Shown: positions 10,569 to 22,100 of the stretch, in pieces | Position numbering within the stretch: position 1 is the first letter of the stretch | How the letters are laid out: each line of letters starts with the position of its first letter | Assembly (NCBI GenBank): GCA_002118135.1 | Contig: BDIU01000344.1 | Location: forward strand, 1-64,000 | Length of the DNA: 64,000 nt | Direction of reading: 5' to 3' | Origin: Trebouxia sp. TZW2008 | Taxonomy: Eukaryota > Chlorophyta > Trebouxiophyceae > Trebouxiales > Trebouxiaceae | Translations under genes and position numbers: made by a program | Notes under the pieces: generated by a model | Told to the model about the DNA's origin: nothing | Databases searched by the model: none | The model's input: the letters and a program-made list of their open reading frames with translations, nothing else

Positions 10569-13500
10569 CTAGACCTGATCCTGGCCCTTTTGCTGCTCTG
10601 CATCACCATTTGTCTTTTCAGTTGTGTTACCATTCACATCCGTCGAGTCTTCAGGAGCAAATAGCTCCTCAAATCTAACCCTGGGTCTTGCATTCCTCTG
10701 CCGAGTTCTGAAGGTGTTTTCAGGATCAGTATCTGGCGTAAGATGTATATGGCCAGCCTCTGGTGCCCTAGAGCCCCTGTGACCCCTGAGCTGTTTGATG
10801 AATTCAGGATCTTCCATGACCTGTGCTAGCTGACCAGGCTTGTATGTGACAGTTGGATCCAAATCCTCTCCATCTCCATTGGACAGAGCAGACGGCGTCA
10901 ATGTCCCATCTGCATTAGGCACAACCATCAGGGTCCACTTATGCAATGAAAGATGAGCACATCTACTCAAATGTTTGATTGGACAGACATCTCTGAAGCT
11001 GCAACGCTGCGTTGCTGGAACTAATGCCTCAACAGTACTACCTCATTACTTGAAAATGAATGCTACAGCCACTACAGGACGCTGCCCAATGCTGCTGTGC
11101 AGTGATCTGGCAACTTTGTGCTGACATGTATACCTGCAGCTGCTGCACCGACAGCATCAAACAGGACTCACCTGACATAGCGCCCCAAGCCTTGCCAACA
11201 GTAGACAAATGAGGGCTTTTCAGCTCATCTGTCAGCAGTGGTACAACCTCATGGAACTTGGACCAGTCCACTCGAGGTTTGTAGTCTGCTGAAGCGGAGG
11301 GCGCAGTGACGACAGGAGAGAAGATGTGATTGGGATGCACATCCTGCTGAGTGTGGAACATGCGCATTCTCATCCTGTTTGTTCCCGCCGAATACATGTA
11401 GCCTTCCACCTGATCATGCACAGTACCCATTCAGTCTGCCAGCATGTTGCACTGAGACTCTTGCCAGCATCGTGCATGGATACTCTTGCCAGCCTGTTGC
11501 ACTGATACTCTTGCCAGCATGTTGCACAGCTACTATTGCCAGCATGATGCACTCTTACAACAGATCAGTCGTCAAAACAAGTGCAACTGCATCAGTGGAG
11601 CATGCTGTATTGACTGTGTCACCAGATCAAAGAGCATGCAAAGGCCTTTTCCCATCACCTCAGCGAGTCTGTGCACATGTCAAAGCATGGGTGCATTTCA
11701 GTGCATGCGACACAATGCTAGAACGCACCACAACCACAGCGGCAGCGTTTGAGTCACTCAGAACAGTCTCAGCATCACGCCAACTGGCCAGTGGGCTGTC
11801 CTCATTGATGACATGCTAAGGTAGTTGTCAGTGCTTGCAGATCAATGATAGAACGTACCACAACCACAATGGTAGCATCTGAGTCACTCAGGACAGTCTC
11901 AGCATCACGCCAGTTGGCCAATGGGCTGTCCTCATCGATGACATGCGTCACCACCATGGGCAGCCACAACAGCAGCCTGTCAGCACCAGTCTCATACCCA
12001 ACCTCCAGCTGCTCAACTGAGTAGTCCTGCAGCATTCATGTCAATTGCGTGACACCAGATCAAGCAATGACAGCAAAGCACAGCATTTCTTCAGTGCGCA
12101 GGTTTCTGATGCCCACCGCATGACATCCGCATGACATCAATCCAAGCAATAACAGCAAAGCACAGCAAGCCAGTCAGTGTGTGAAACCTTGAAAAACATT
12201 GTAAAAGTCGAGCTCTGAAACAGAGGCAAAGTGACTATTGTTTGAGAGACACAGGTCAAATGCATAGCCATCAACACACTGCATCATACCAAAAAAATTG
12301 TGAACGCATCATGTGATGCTTACCTGAGGTATGCCAGAGACATCTGTCGTGATCCAGCGGTATATGTAAACCCGCAGGCTGATCTCCACATGCTGATTGG
12401 GGTATGTATCCCTGCAACCAAGCAACTCGACGTCAAAAACACACAGCTGCAGCTGCTGTATAAATTCATACGGTTGATGCTGCTTGACTTGTTCTCTGTT
12501 GCGACAATTGAGGGCAAATCAGGACGAGATGACGGAGCTCTGATGCAGCATTTGTGCAGAGTTCAGCATGACTTGCTCCCTGTTGTGTCACACGTCTGAC
12601 TGGAACAACTTTCCTGCTGCATTTTATGAAAGCCAACTTACCCTATTCTGACTTGAAGCCTAGGGTGTCCATCTGCACCAGGGGCAAGCACCAAGCTGTC
12701 ACTGATGACCAAGGTGTTCTCTCCTAGAAGGGGATACGGCACTGTGGTGATGTCTGGTCGCAGCACCCTCATGCACCGCTCTTCTTGTGTCTTCAGGTCT
12801 TCCAGACCATCTTGTGGGGCGGTGGCATGAAAGCTGCAATGACGCAAGGCATATTCAGAAGGCATGCCTGGGCATGTGATGCTGTGGATGGATACTTAAC
12901 CCTAGGGCAATCCGCAGGTTTGGTTGAATCTGTTTCTGGGACGTTTGTACAACTACAATGCAAAATTTCATTAAATTTGGGTTTAGAGGACAGCCAGCTG
13001 CCTGCTGGGTGAGCACTTCAATTGTGCACGCTGAGTCTTGCAGTGGAAAAGCCCAGAAAGGAATCTGCTAAGCAGATTTTGCATTGGATTTACCTGGAGA
13101 AGTCTACCCTATACTTGGTGCGTTCAGGCTCAGGGGGGTAGATAATCTGGGAGAACTGATGACCCCACATAACCTCGTCCATCAGGTACGACTGGCGAGC
13201 CATGAACGGATTGCCAAACTCTGTTGTACCTTCAAAAGTAACCACAATCTCTGCATTCACCTGCAACACAGCAAGACCATCCCAGTTGGTTGGTTTAGCT
13301 CGACAACGTTGTTGCGCATGAGTGAGCAAAAATCGCGGAGACAAACAGTTGGTTTCAGAAGGGGAGGGGGCAAAAGTTTTAGAGAACAGAAGCGTACAAA
13401 CATAAAATCAAAGTGATCTAGTCTTGAGGCTGTTCTGTGGCAGCAAACAATGTTACTAATAAACATGGACAGCTCCAAGTGACTGAAGCTTACTGATTTG

Positions 13501-15370
13501 AGGGACATGTAGGTGTGCCCGCACAATGGACTTCTCTCATCAATCGTATGCTCCTCAATCAGTGGTAATAGCAGCTGTCCATCAATGTAGCCAATGTCCA
13601 AGCTCTCTATCCTGACAGGAATGTGCTCGCCTTCAGCAGTATTCCGTCCCTCACCCCATGTGTACAAGTACGCCTTCACTTGAGGCTCAATGACCTGTGT
13701 CGAACAGCCTTTCATGACCTCCACTGGCAAGTAGTCAGACACACAAGAGTCATGAAAGTCTGGAGACACTGCAGACTTGGAGATGGCATCTCAACAGCAG
13801 TCCAGCAGCCAAACCTTTGAGTTACTTGAGTTCTTGGCATGCATGCAAACAATGTGCAGTACTGCATTCACAACAGCAACAAGGGACTGGCATGGGCGGC
13901 AGGGATGCATCTGGATCAAAACTTGCTGAAAGGCACTTGCCTGTGTCCTCCTGATGTCAGCAATGCGGAACATGAATTTGAGGATGCCATCTCGTCTGCT
14001 GATGACCGCTGAATCTGATATGGCAATGGTTCTGCCGCGCTGCTTGGGATGTGAGATACGGGCAAAGACTATACCAATGGTGATGGCATCCATGATCATA
14101 CCCAGCACAGACTGCACCATGATCAACCATGCAGCAGCCCAACACTCATTTGGGTAGGTGTTACCATAGCCTGCATGCGACATATGGTAATGTAGTGATG
14201 GCAAAATATACATTGTTGAGCTGATCCATGCTGTGCTGCCATGCAGCGGAACAAATATACTTCAGCAAGCATGGTCATTACATGGTACTTGACAGCATCT
14301 TGCGCAGGCACCTACCTATAGTTTGCTCTGTGACCACAGAGAAGATAAGTGCGGTGACATAGCCGGTCTGATTGTTGTTGTTTGTGACGCACTGGCCATC
14401 CTTTCTGCAGCAACAGAACATCAAATGTCTCCATGACAGGCCAGCAGGGCAAGTTGCATGCATGCATGCATGCATGCATACAAGAGGCAACACTGCAGCC
14501 AGTTGAGTCTGTAAGCAATCAACTATGTTCACAAAAGTAGCAGCAACGTCATGTTAAAATGCTGAACTCACCGCAAGATTGCCCACCACAACAGACCAAA
14601 GAAGAAGAAAGTGGCTGTGTAGATGACAGCCATGACTGCCAGCACCATGTACAGCGGAGTATGGATGGCAGCATGAAAGAAATCTGCAGGCAGAGGCAAC
14701 TTTTGCCATCACTCAGCCCAATCATATGCCCAATTGGATAACAGCTGAAAGCGTGATGCCATGCAGCATAGCGGCAGCGGCCATCACTAATCCGTACCTC
14801 GCTTCCAGGCATGCAGAAACAGGTAATGCTTCTGCACGTACTCAACCCTGGATTGTCCTGCATGTCTGCAATTGACACAGCTTGTTGTTTGTTCAGCTTT
14901 GCCAAACGAAACTTATGGCAGTCACACTGTGACAGAACACAACATTTTAATACCGGCCTGTCGCCACCAAAGCAGGTGATTTGCGTGACTCACGCTCCCT
15001 TTGATGCTGAGCAGACCCTCTGTCAGGACTCCAGCCTGCAAGCTGCTGTGCATCAGTTCTGGTGTTTCAGCAAATGCCGCTAGACAAGCCAAGTCTCTCA
15101 CCCAAAAACCAACTGTAGAAGTGTCAAACAAGAGGCAGCATGATGGAAGGGTCAAGCACTACCTTTCTCTTTGCGCCGCAGCCAATATACAAAGCCACTC
15201 AACCAGTTAGGCCCTCGCCTGTCACGAACCTTTGAGGTGAAACGGTCCGGAAACACTGATGTAACCCCTGAGCCTGCCAACTCAACACTTTTGGCAGGTT
15301 CCACATGCTTGCTAGCTTGTGGCACAGTGGATGCAGTTGGGTTCAAATGGGGCGCCACTGAGTAGCTCAT
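10569..15370 (-). CDS. Inward-rectifier K+ channel with two tandem Kir cytoplasmic domains
   Basis: This is a Kir-type potassium channel. Exons (high to low): 15370-15163, 15035-14994, 14857-14798, 14683-14572, 14404-14316, 14170-13941, 13694-13494, 13260-13094, 12833-12642, 12411-12324, 12026-11859, 11409-11172, 10909-10569. Phases close; 711 residues. Layout: N-terminal tail, slide helix (about 90-105), M1 (about 105-137), pore with filter TIGYG (169-173), and M2 with ASP198 at the rectification-controller position. A basic stretch HPKQRGR follows M2 (PIP2-site position). The first cytoplasmic domain (about 220-385) contains HTIDERSPL, AEIVVTFEGTTEFG and RVDFSSFH. A second, homologous domain (about 410-585) contains HVIDEDSPL, ATIVVVVEG and RVDWSKFH. 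An acidic, polar tail ends it. Intron 6 starts with GC. It is divergent from HYDIN. Usual Kir proteins have one such domain and 350-500 residues. Confidence 0.9.
11430..11560. repeat. 30-bp minisatellite in a Kir intron
   Basis: About four to five tandem copies of a 30-base unit (TGCCAGCATGTTGCACTGAT-like) lie in the intron between Kir exons 11 and 12, right beside the 3' splice site of exon 12. No coding effect is visible. Confidence 0.7.
11721..11946 (-). repeat. Duplicated half-exon of the second Kir domain
   Basis: Bases 11721-11816 and 11851-11946 are near-identical direct repeats, offset by 130. The right copy is the 3' half of Kir exon 11 plus its donor. The left copy is open in the same frame (HVINEDSPLASWRDAETV), has AG just before its first codon and a GTGCGT donor after its last. 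As an exon it would span 11815-11729 (87 nt), phase 0 to phase 0. It could be a cassette or alternative exon, or a recent non-spliced copy. Confidence 0.75.
14455..14479. repeat. (TGCA)n microsatellite
   Basis: About six perfect TGCA units lie in the Kir intron between exons 4 and 5. Shorter runs of the same motif recur across the window, for example at 16701-16715, where the run forms the acceptor of HYDIN exon 4. Confidence 0.9.
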
Positions 15371-16119
15371 TTGCTGTGCTGACTATTGCCTTTGCGCAGT
15401 TTTGCGGCTGTCTGCTTTGCTGATGCTGTCTGTGAGGTGATGTCCCACAATGGCAATGTTAAGGCTCAGCTGACATGGTGTCAAGCCATGCCAGGCAAAA
15501 CCAGCATTAAAAACGCCTCAGATACACTGAGCCCCTGAGCCCAGTGGTGCACACCCACTGCTGCTGCACACTACAAATGGACTCTGATGCACGGCCTTTC
15601 AGATCTGGTATACAATAGCTATATTCAGCAAACTGCAGTATCTGCTTGACAAGTATAGCTTGCTGAATACAGCTCAACACACTTGTCAATACGACTTGAC
15701 TACGACTGCAGATCAGTACAAACTGCTGCTTGTTCAGGACCGCGATTTGACAAGACAGCGATCCAGCGCAGCTTGGTCCTCCTCCTGGGACCTGCTAGTA
15801 TTGCTGCACTATGGCAACATGCCGAAAAGACACCGAAGGGGGTCCACTATGGGCAGTTGAAGTGCTGACGTGACGGTGCCCGTGCTGCCCCGTGAACAGT
15901 TTCACGGTCAACTTTCTCACGTGCGCACGGCACCCGTTTTGACTCCCAGCTAGGTAGTTCACATAATTTGGTGAGTGATCAAGTCCCGAATGGTGCGCGA
16001 TAATTGTCTGCTTGCTCACACAAAGTCTTGTGTTGCGTACATTTTCCTGAGTTGAGCCTCGATGCGCTGAAAGCTAATGCTTTGTGGCGGTGATCGCCAC
16101 GATCGAACTTTTAGCGGAA
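15371..16119. promoter_or_regulatory. Shared divergent region between Kir and HYDIN
   Basis: The 749 bases separate the start codons of the Kir channel (minus) and HYDIN (plus), so they must contain both promoters and 5' UTRs. I cannot name an individual element. A short GC-rich stretch with CACGG/CCGTG inverted repeats lies at about 15870-15935. No gene is supported here. Confidence 0.5.
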
Positions 16120-19100
16120 ATGCCGTCGCCGAGAAAGTACACCAAGGACACCATCAAGGCGGTGTCCTCTACAGTCAAATACAAGAAGTACAACAACAAT
16201 GCCGATCCAGGCTTGGGCACAAAGGTACGGACAGACTGGCGATCACTGTGCTGATTTGAGCTGCGTATTGAGTTGCAAAGTCGACGCTGACACTGTTGCT
16301 GACTCAACAGAAAAGGCCTAGCCAACTGGTTGACGAGCTCAAGCAAGTTCCTAAGGAAATCACAGGCTGGCGACCTAAGCCAACAGTGGTTGAGCTGCTC
16401 AACATCGCAGAGTTCTCACACCAGGTAGGCAAGCCTGGTGTGAGGACGCCTTGCTTTTTAAAACCCACTGTTATCTTGCATATGACTCAGTCTGCTTCCT
16501 GTCCAGGTTGCCAGCACTGTGGGTCTTGATGAGCCCCTCTTTCAGCCATTTCCTCCACAAGTCACCTTCCAAAACCCCGAGCTGTTCAAAAGTCATGAGG
16601 CGCTACTGTATCTGCGCAACAATGACAAGGTACTGCTGCCATGCACGCGCGCAATTGAATGATGCCCAGGCAAGCTGCTTTTGCACTGTGTGTTAACATT
16701 CATGCATGCATGCAGGTGGCACGGCGTGTCAAGATATTGCAGCCTGATACAGCACTGCTGTCAGTCTGCAGACTCAAAGGCAGCTCTGCAGAGGACAAGG
16801 TTGCCAGTGGCATGGAAGTGGCTTACAGCATTGTGTACACGCCAGAAAGCTCAGAGCCATTTTCCTATGACCTGGTTGTGTGCACTGAGCGAGAGAAGTT
16901 CCTTGTTCCTTGTACAGTGGCCGGCAGCAAAGCTGCACTGGACTTCCCAGACAGCATACAGTTCCCAATAACACCTGCCAAATGCTGTGCATCACAGACG
17001 TGTCTGGTGACCAACGTGGGGAGCGTTGATGCCAACTTCACCCTCACAGCATATCCACCATTTCGGGTTGAGCCAGCTAGGGCTCAGCTGGCTGCAGGGG
17101 ACACAATGCAGTGCAGCCTTCACTTCACCCCTCAGTCCACAGGTCTGCTGTGCTGCTGTTTTTGCATGCAACTCAAACTCATGCTTGCTGGAATGTCATC
17201 GCAAAAGCATGACTTGTTAGATGCCCCTGCTTGTTGTTGCAGCTGCTCTTAGTGCATCAAGACATTACAATATCTCTTGTGTCTGCATTCAGGTGCTCAC
17301 ACCGGAGATTTAGAAATCCTGTATGAGCAAGGAGACTTGGTCTATGCCAAGCTGTCTGGCGATTGTGCTGAGGTTGATATTCAGCTGTCAGAGCAAGCAG
17401 TCAAAATGCAGCTCACATACATCAACACAAGCTCACAGAGGACCTTCAGGTACAGCCACATGGACAAAGACATTGTACTCAGTGTCAGCATTGGCAGAGC
17501 AGGGACAATGCTGACCATGTTTTTCTGTGCTTTTGGGGACATGCATGCGTGGCTCTCCTTCTGCTGATTTGGAAATGACAGCAAGTTGCTTGAAAGCGTC
17601 AATGCTCTCTGTTCCTTGAGCTCAGCTCAGATTTTGCAAATGCAGGATAAAGAACAGATGCAGCTCAGTTGTGCAATTCAGCTGGCGGCAGTATGCCACA
17701 GCTGATGATGAATTTGACAGCGCAGCTGCAGACATGTCAGATATACTGCGCGAAACCAGTGTGTGGCCTCAAAGGCCAGACGAGCAAGACATGCTAGAGT
17801 CTCTGTCCTCAGGTACAGGCAAGACATGCTGCGCCAAGCTTCAGGTGTTTGCACGACATCCATCTCTGTCAGCTGCTTGAATGCAGCATGTCTGAGACTT
17901 ATTTACGGCTTGTTCAATTGCAAAGCCTTGTGGTGAAGCTGCCTCTTGCATCTTTCAAGACAGGCCTGGCTGACATTCAGCTTTTGTGTGCTGACTTTGT
18001 AGAGGACGAGACCTCAGAACTTGCAGAGACTGCTGCAGCAAATTCTAAGCGAAGGAGGTTGGAGGCAGATCAGCACCTTTTCAATCACTCAGCTTTCCAG
18101 ATCAGCCCTGAGCAGGGCAGCATATGGCCTGGCATGGAAGCAGAAATCACAGTCACCTTTCAGCCTGACCATGCCAAGGAGTATGAGGCAACAGCATACT
18201 GTGAAGTTGGAGGCAGAGCTACCAGACTTCCCATTCAGCTTTATGGGACCAGCCTTGGCCCAAAAGCTGTGTTCAGCTATGACTTGCTTGACATAGGAGA
18301 GGCGTTCATCAACACTCCTCACAGATATGAAGTGGAGCTGCTAAACAGGTGTGTTGCCTCATCAAGACAATGCTGCACATGCTGAGACAACAGCCAGTAG
18401 CACCCCCACTCCGCGGTTCTAGTATTGGCTCACATTAGGACCGACCACAGATGCAAAGGACAATGGGCTGCCCCTTCATAGGTCAAATTGTGTTGGTCAC
18501 TGCTTTTGAAGCAGCAATCCTGGGCTGTCTCTTCCGACACAGGCTCCTGTTATGACGCCTAACGGTGTAGTCCTCCCCCCGCCCTCATCAATCACAACAT
18601 CTCCCACTCCTTTAAGTACTGCCTGTCCCAATCCGCTCACACTTATCCAACCAGCTGTCATTTACCCAATTTTGTATTGACACATGCAGGGGTCAGATTC
18701 CAGCCCATTTCAAGCTGCTGCCGTATGAAAGTCAATATGCCAACAAGTTCAGCTTCAGACCAAGAGAAGGCACACTGAATGTTGGTGAAGTCAAGACCAT
18801 CAAAGTGCAGCTACAATCAGATTTGCTGGGCACATTTGCTGATACTTTCTCATGGGCTTTGAACGGTAGCTCTGAAGTCTTGAAGCTGCAATTCAAGGGT
18901 CTGATCATTGGTCCCAAGTTTGAGGTAGGCCTTCTCAACGCTGTTCTTGCTTACAAGCATGCAGTATCATCCAGGCATTGCTGCAAATTGTGACTTGTTG
19001 GCTTTCAAAGCACGAGGCAAGCCACAGCTTGCTGTGATGCATTTGTCTCACCAAAAAGCACAACATCAACATTGTCATGTTCTAAGTTTAAAGCCATGCC

Positions 19101-22100
19101 CTACATTGTCAACACTTGTGTCAGTCTATCCTGGGGTATTCATGACAGGACGCTGTACGCATGGCTTATGTTTGTGTCCAGGTTGATGTGGATGCAGTGG
19201 ACTTTGGGCTTGTATCTTTCGGCTTCAGATATGCCAAAGAATTCACGCTCAGCAACACCTGTGCCATTCCAATGCAATATGCATGGCGAGTGCCCAAAGA
19301 CAGCCTCGACCCCGCTCACAAGGAGTTTACGGTAACCCACTTGGTATTGTGCTGTTGTTGGTGTACCGAAATGGCTGGTAGCTTTTGCCCGCATTCTGCC
19401 ACTTTCTGCCATATCAAGCTCGCACACAAGTGCTGCACAGGGACACGCACAGCAATGCATGAGCTGATCAGGCGCATCTTGTGAAGTGGACCGTCTGTAC
19501 ACCTTTGTTGCACGTGCCGGCAACCTTGGAATTGATTAATTTTGCCCTTGTGTTTGCCCCATCACAATTGCACATATGCACACCAGCTCTGCATTCCTTG
19601 CGCCTGCCCGCATGTAGCTAGCACATGTCTTGACAGTGAACATTTGTGTGCAGGTGGTTCCGTCATCAGGTACTGTACTGCCAATGGGAAACCAAGTCAT
19701 CCTGGTAGAGTTCCTGTCACAAAGCCTGCAGGTGTACAGTGACCATCAGCTGGCCTTGGACATCATGACCGTGGGCGAGGGCCTGCATCAGATTCCCATT
19801 AAGGCTGAGTGTGTCGTTCCCATGGTCACCCCTAGCACTGAGCTGTTGGACTTTGAGCAGTGCTATCTGAGGTCAGCATCGGCCCCTTGATTCAGCCTTT
19901 CCAGCCACATGTCTCGCAGCATGCCATTCATGCCGTGATGTTTGCAAAGACTGCCCCTTGGCAGCTAGTCTTGCTGATCCCCACACAGCTTGAAGCATGC
20001 GTGAGGCACAGTTGGCCCTTTACTGGCCTTCACCATCTGCATGCCTGCATTCACAACATAGTTCCTTTTGGGGTGCCCATCTCTACCATCAGCCCCTTGC
20101 TTAACTGATTGTGCAAAAGCATTGTTTGCGCATCAGTCAGCTCCCTGACAGTACCTCAACAAATGCTTTTTACCTGCAGGCATCCATACAAGCGGGTTTT
20201 GACTTTAAACAACAGCTCCAAGCTGCCATGCAAATGTGAGGTGATGGGTCAGGAAGCCCGTAGTCAAGGCCTTGCCACCTTCACTACTAGCCCAAACTCA
20301 GGGGTCATTCCTGCCAAAGGCAGCTTTGATGTTGAGGTCACATTGCAAGCCTCTCGCCTGGGAAGGATTCAGCTGCCTCTGCAGTTTCAGGTGCAGCTTT
20401 GCCACGTACATGGTCATGCATGATGCCATCAGCAGCCCCCTGTGCGTCATGCTAACTTGACCAAAAGTCCCTATTGGTGGTTGTACTGATCTTTGAGCTG
20501 ACTTCCCAGCAGACTTCCTAGCAGAGGGATGTGATCTCTACATACAGCATGCCCAGTGTCAGTGAATCACTGAAAGTCTCCAAGTCTTGTCCATGCTGCT
20601 CAAACACCAAGGCAGTGTCAGTAGCTTGCCATGCAACTCCTCAACCTGCACGGCTGCTTTGTTGCAGATCCTGGGCAGCAGGAAGGGACCTGTAGAGTGC
20701 ATCATCGGTGCCACTGCAGTGGGACCAACCCTTCATTTTGGCACTGATAGCAGCAAGCTCTCAACAAAGGCTGACATCACTTTTGGCAATATTGATGTCC
20801 TTCAGGTCAGACATCAGGTCTTGCTGTGCAAACTAGCTCAGCCATGCATTCGCTTGATGCTGGCTGAGTCATTGCCATCATGTAGCCAATCACCACTACA
20901 CCTCCTCGATCTACCATGTCAGCCAAAGTCTCAAGCTTACAGTACTGAGTGCGCCTGCTTTTGCATTCTTGTGCCATTTGACTGTGTGATTGCTCTTGCT
21001 TCACTGCTGTTGCTGAAGTCAAGCCTGTATGGTTGCTAAGAATGCAATGTCTATGCCTGTCGGTGTCAAGTAGGAGAAGCCAAGTGATGTTCGAGGCTTC
21101 CCCATTATTTTGGCAGGGGAACACTGAAGCTGACATCTTGTCACTGCCCTGCAGGTCAAAGAGCATGTGCTGCATGTGCATAATCCCACAGACATTCTGG
21201 CCAGTCTGAAGACCCTTGTGGAGGGGCGTGACTCCCCCTTCCAAGTGGAACCAAGAGAAGCTGAGTTGCAGCCTCATGACAGCATGACTGTCAAGGTCAG
21301 TGACCCATATGTCTGCATGCAAATTTGTTGAATCATGGCTTCGCATGCTCCTCCCCTGGAGTTAGGACTTCCACTATGCATTTCTGCATCAGTTGTGCTG
21401 GACAGGCTAGATGCTGCACAGGATGCCATTTTGAATTGCTGGTCCTGTCACTAGACACACACACACCTTGTGCCAATTGCAAGGGCTGTGTCAAGCACAG
21501 CAACATATCAATGGTCAATCCTGCCAAGCACAGCTGAGGATACAGCTGAAAAGCAGCTGCTTGAGCGTTTGAAGCAAGGCTGTCCAAAAGAGCAGGCAGT
21601 AGTGCAGTGTGATCAACAAGTATTGGGGCATATGCATGCTTCTGGGGTATGCAGGTTTTAGTCTTTCTGGATGAAGCCAGGCACCACAAGGATGTCCTAC
21701 ACCTGTTTGTCACAGAAGGCGATGACATCACCATTCCACTTTCAGCAGCAGGGTTGGGTCATGTTGTCATATGCCCCGCCATTGCAGATGGTGTCGATTT
21801 TGGTCCTCAGTTCACAGGTGTGTTGAACACATGCTGACCAGACATCACCCCCGCAAATACTCTTATACCAAATGACTACTGCTTCCCAGATACCTGCTGC
21901 TGCCCTGTACGCCTTGCCAATACTGCTGCACCCCACCTAGCGCTGCAAGCCGGCATACTGAATAGCAGCACTGTAAGTTTCTGGTGTTGCTCCGCAGGTC
22001 ATCGCTTCAGCAAGGAGGTAGTGATTCAGAATCAGGGCAAGCACACTGTCACTCTGGTTTGGACCAACACCACCTTTGCTGCTGTGAAGAGCAAGCAAGC

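Noticed and set aside
11430..11560. CRISPR-like array
   Set aside because: The repeats are contiguous 30-base units without unique spacers, inside an intron of a eukaryotic gene.
10569..13344. Two separate Kir-like genes instead of one
   Set aside because: No start codon or transmembrane segment precedes the second domain, and exon phases join 13094 to 12833 and 12642 to 12411 without a break.
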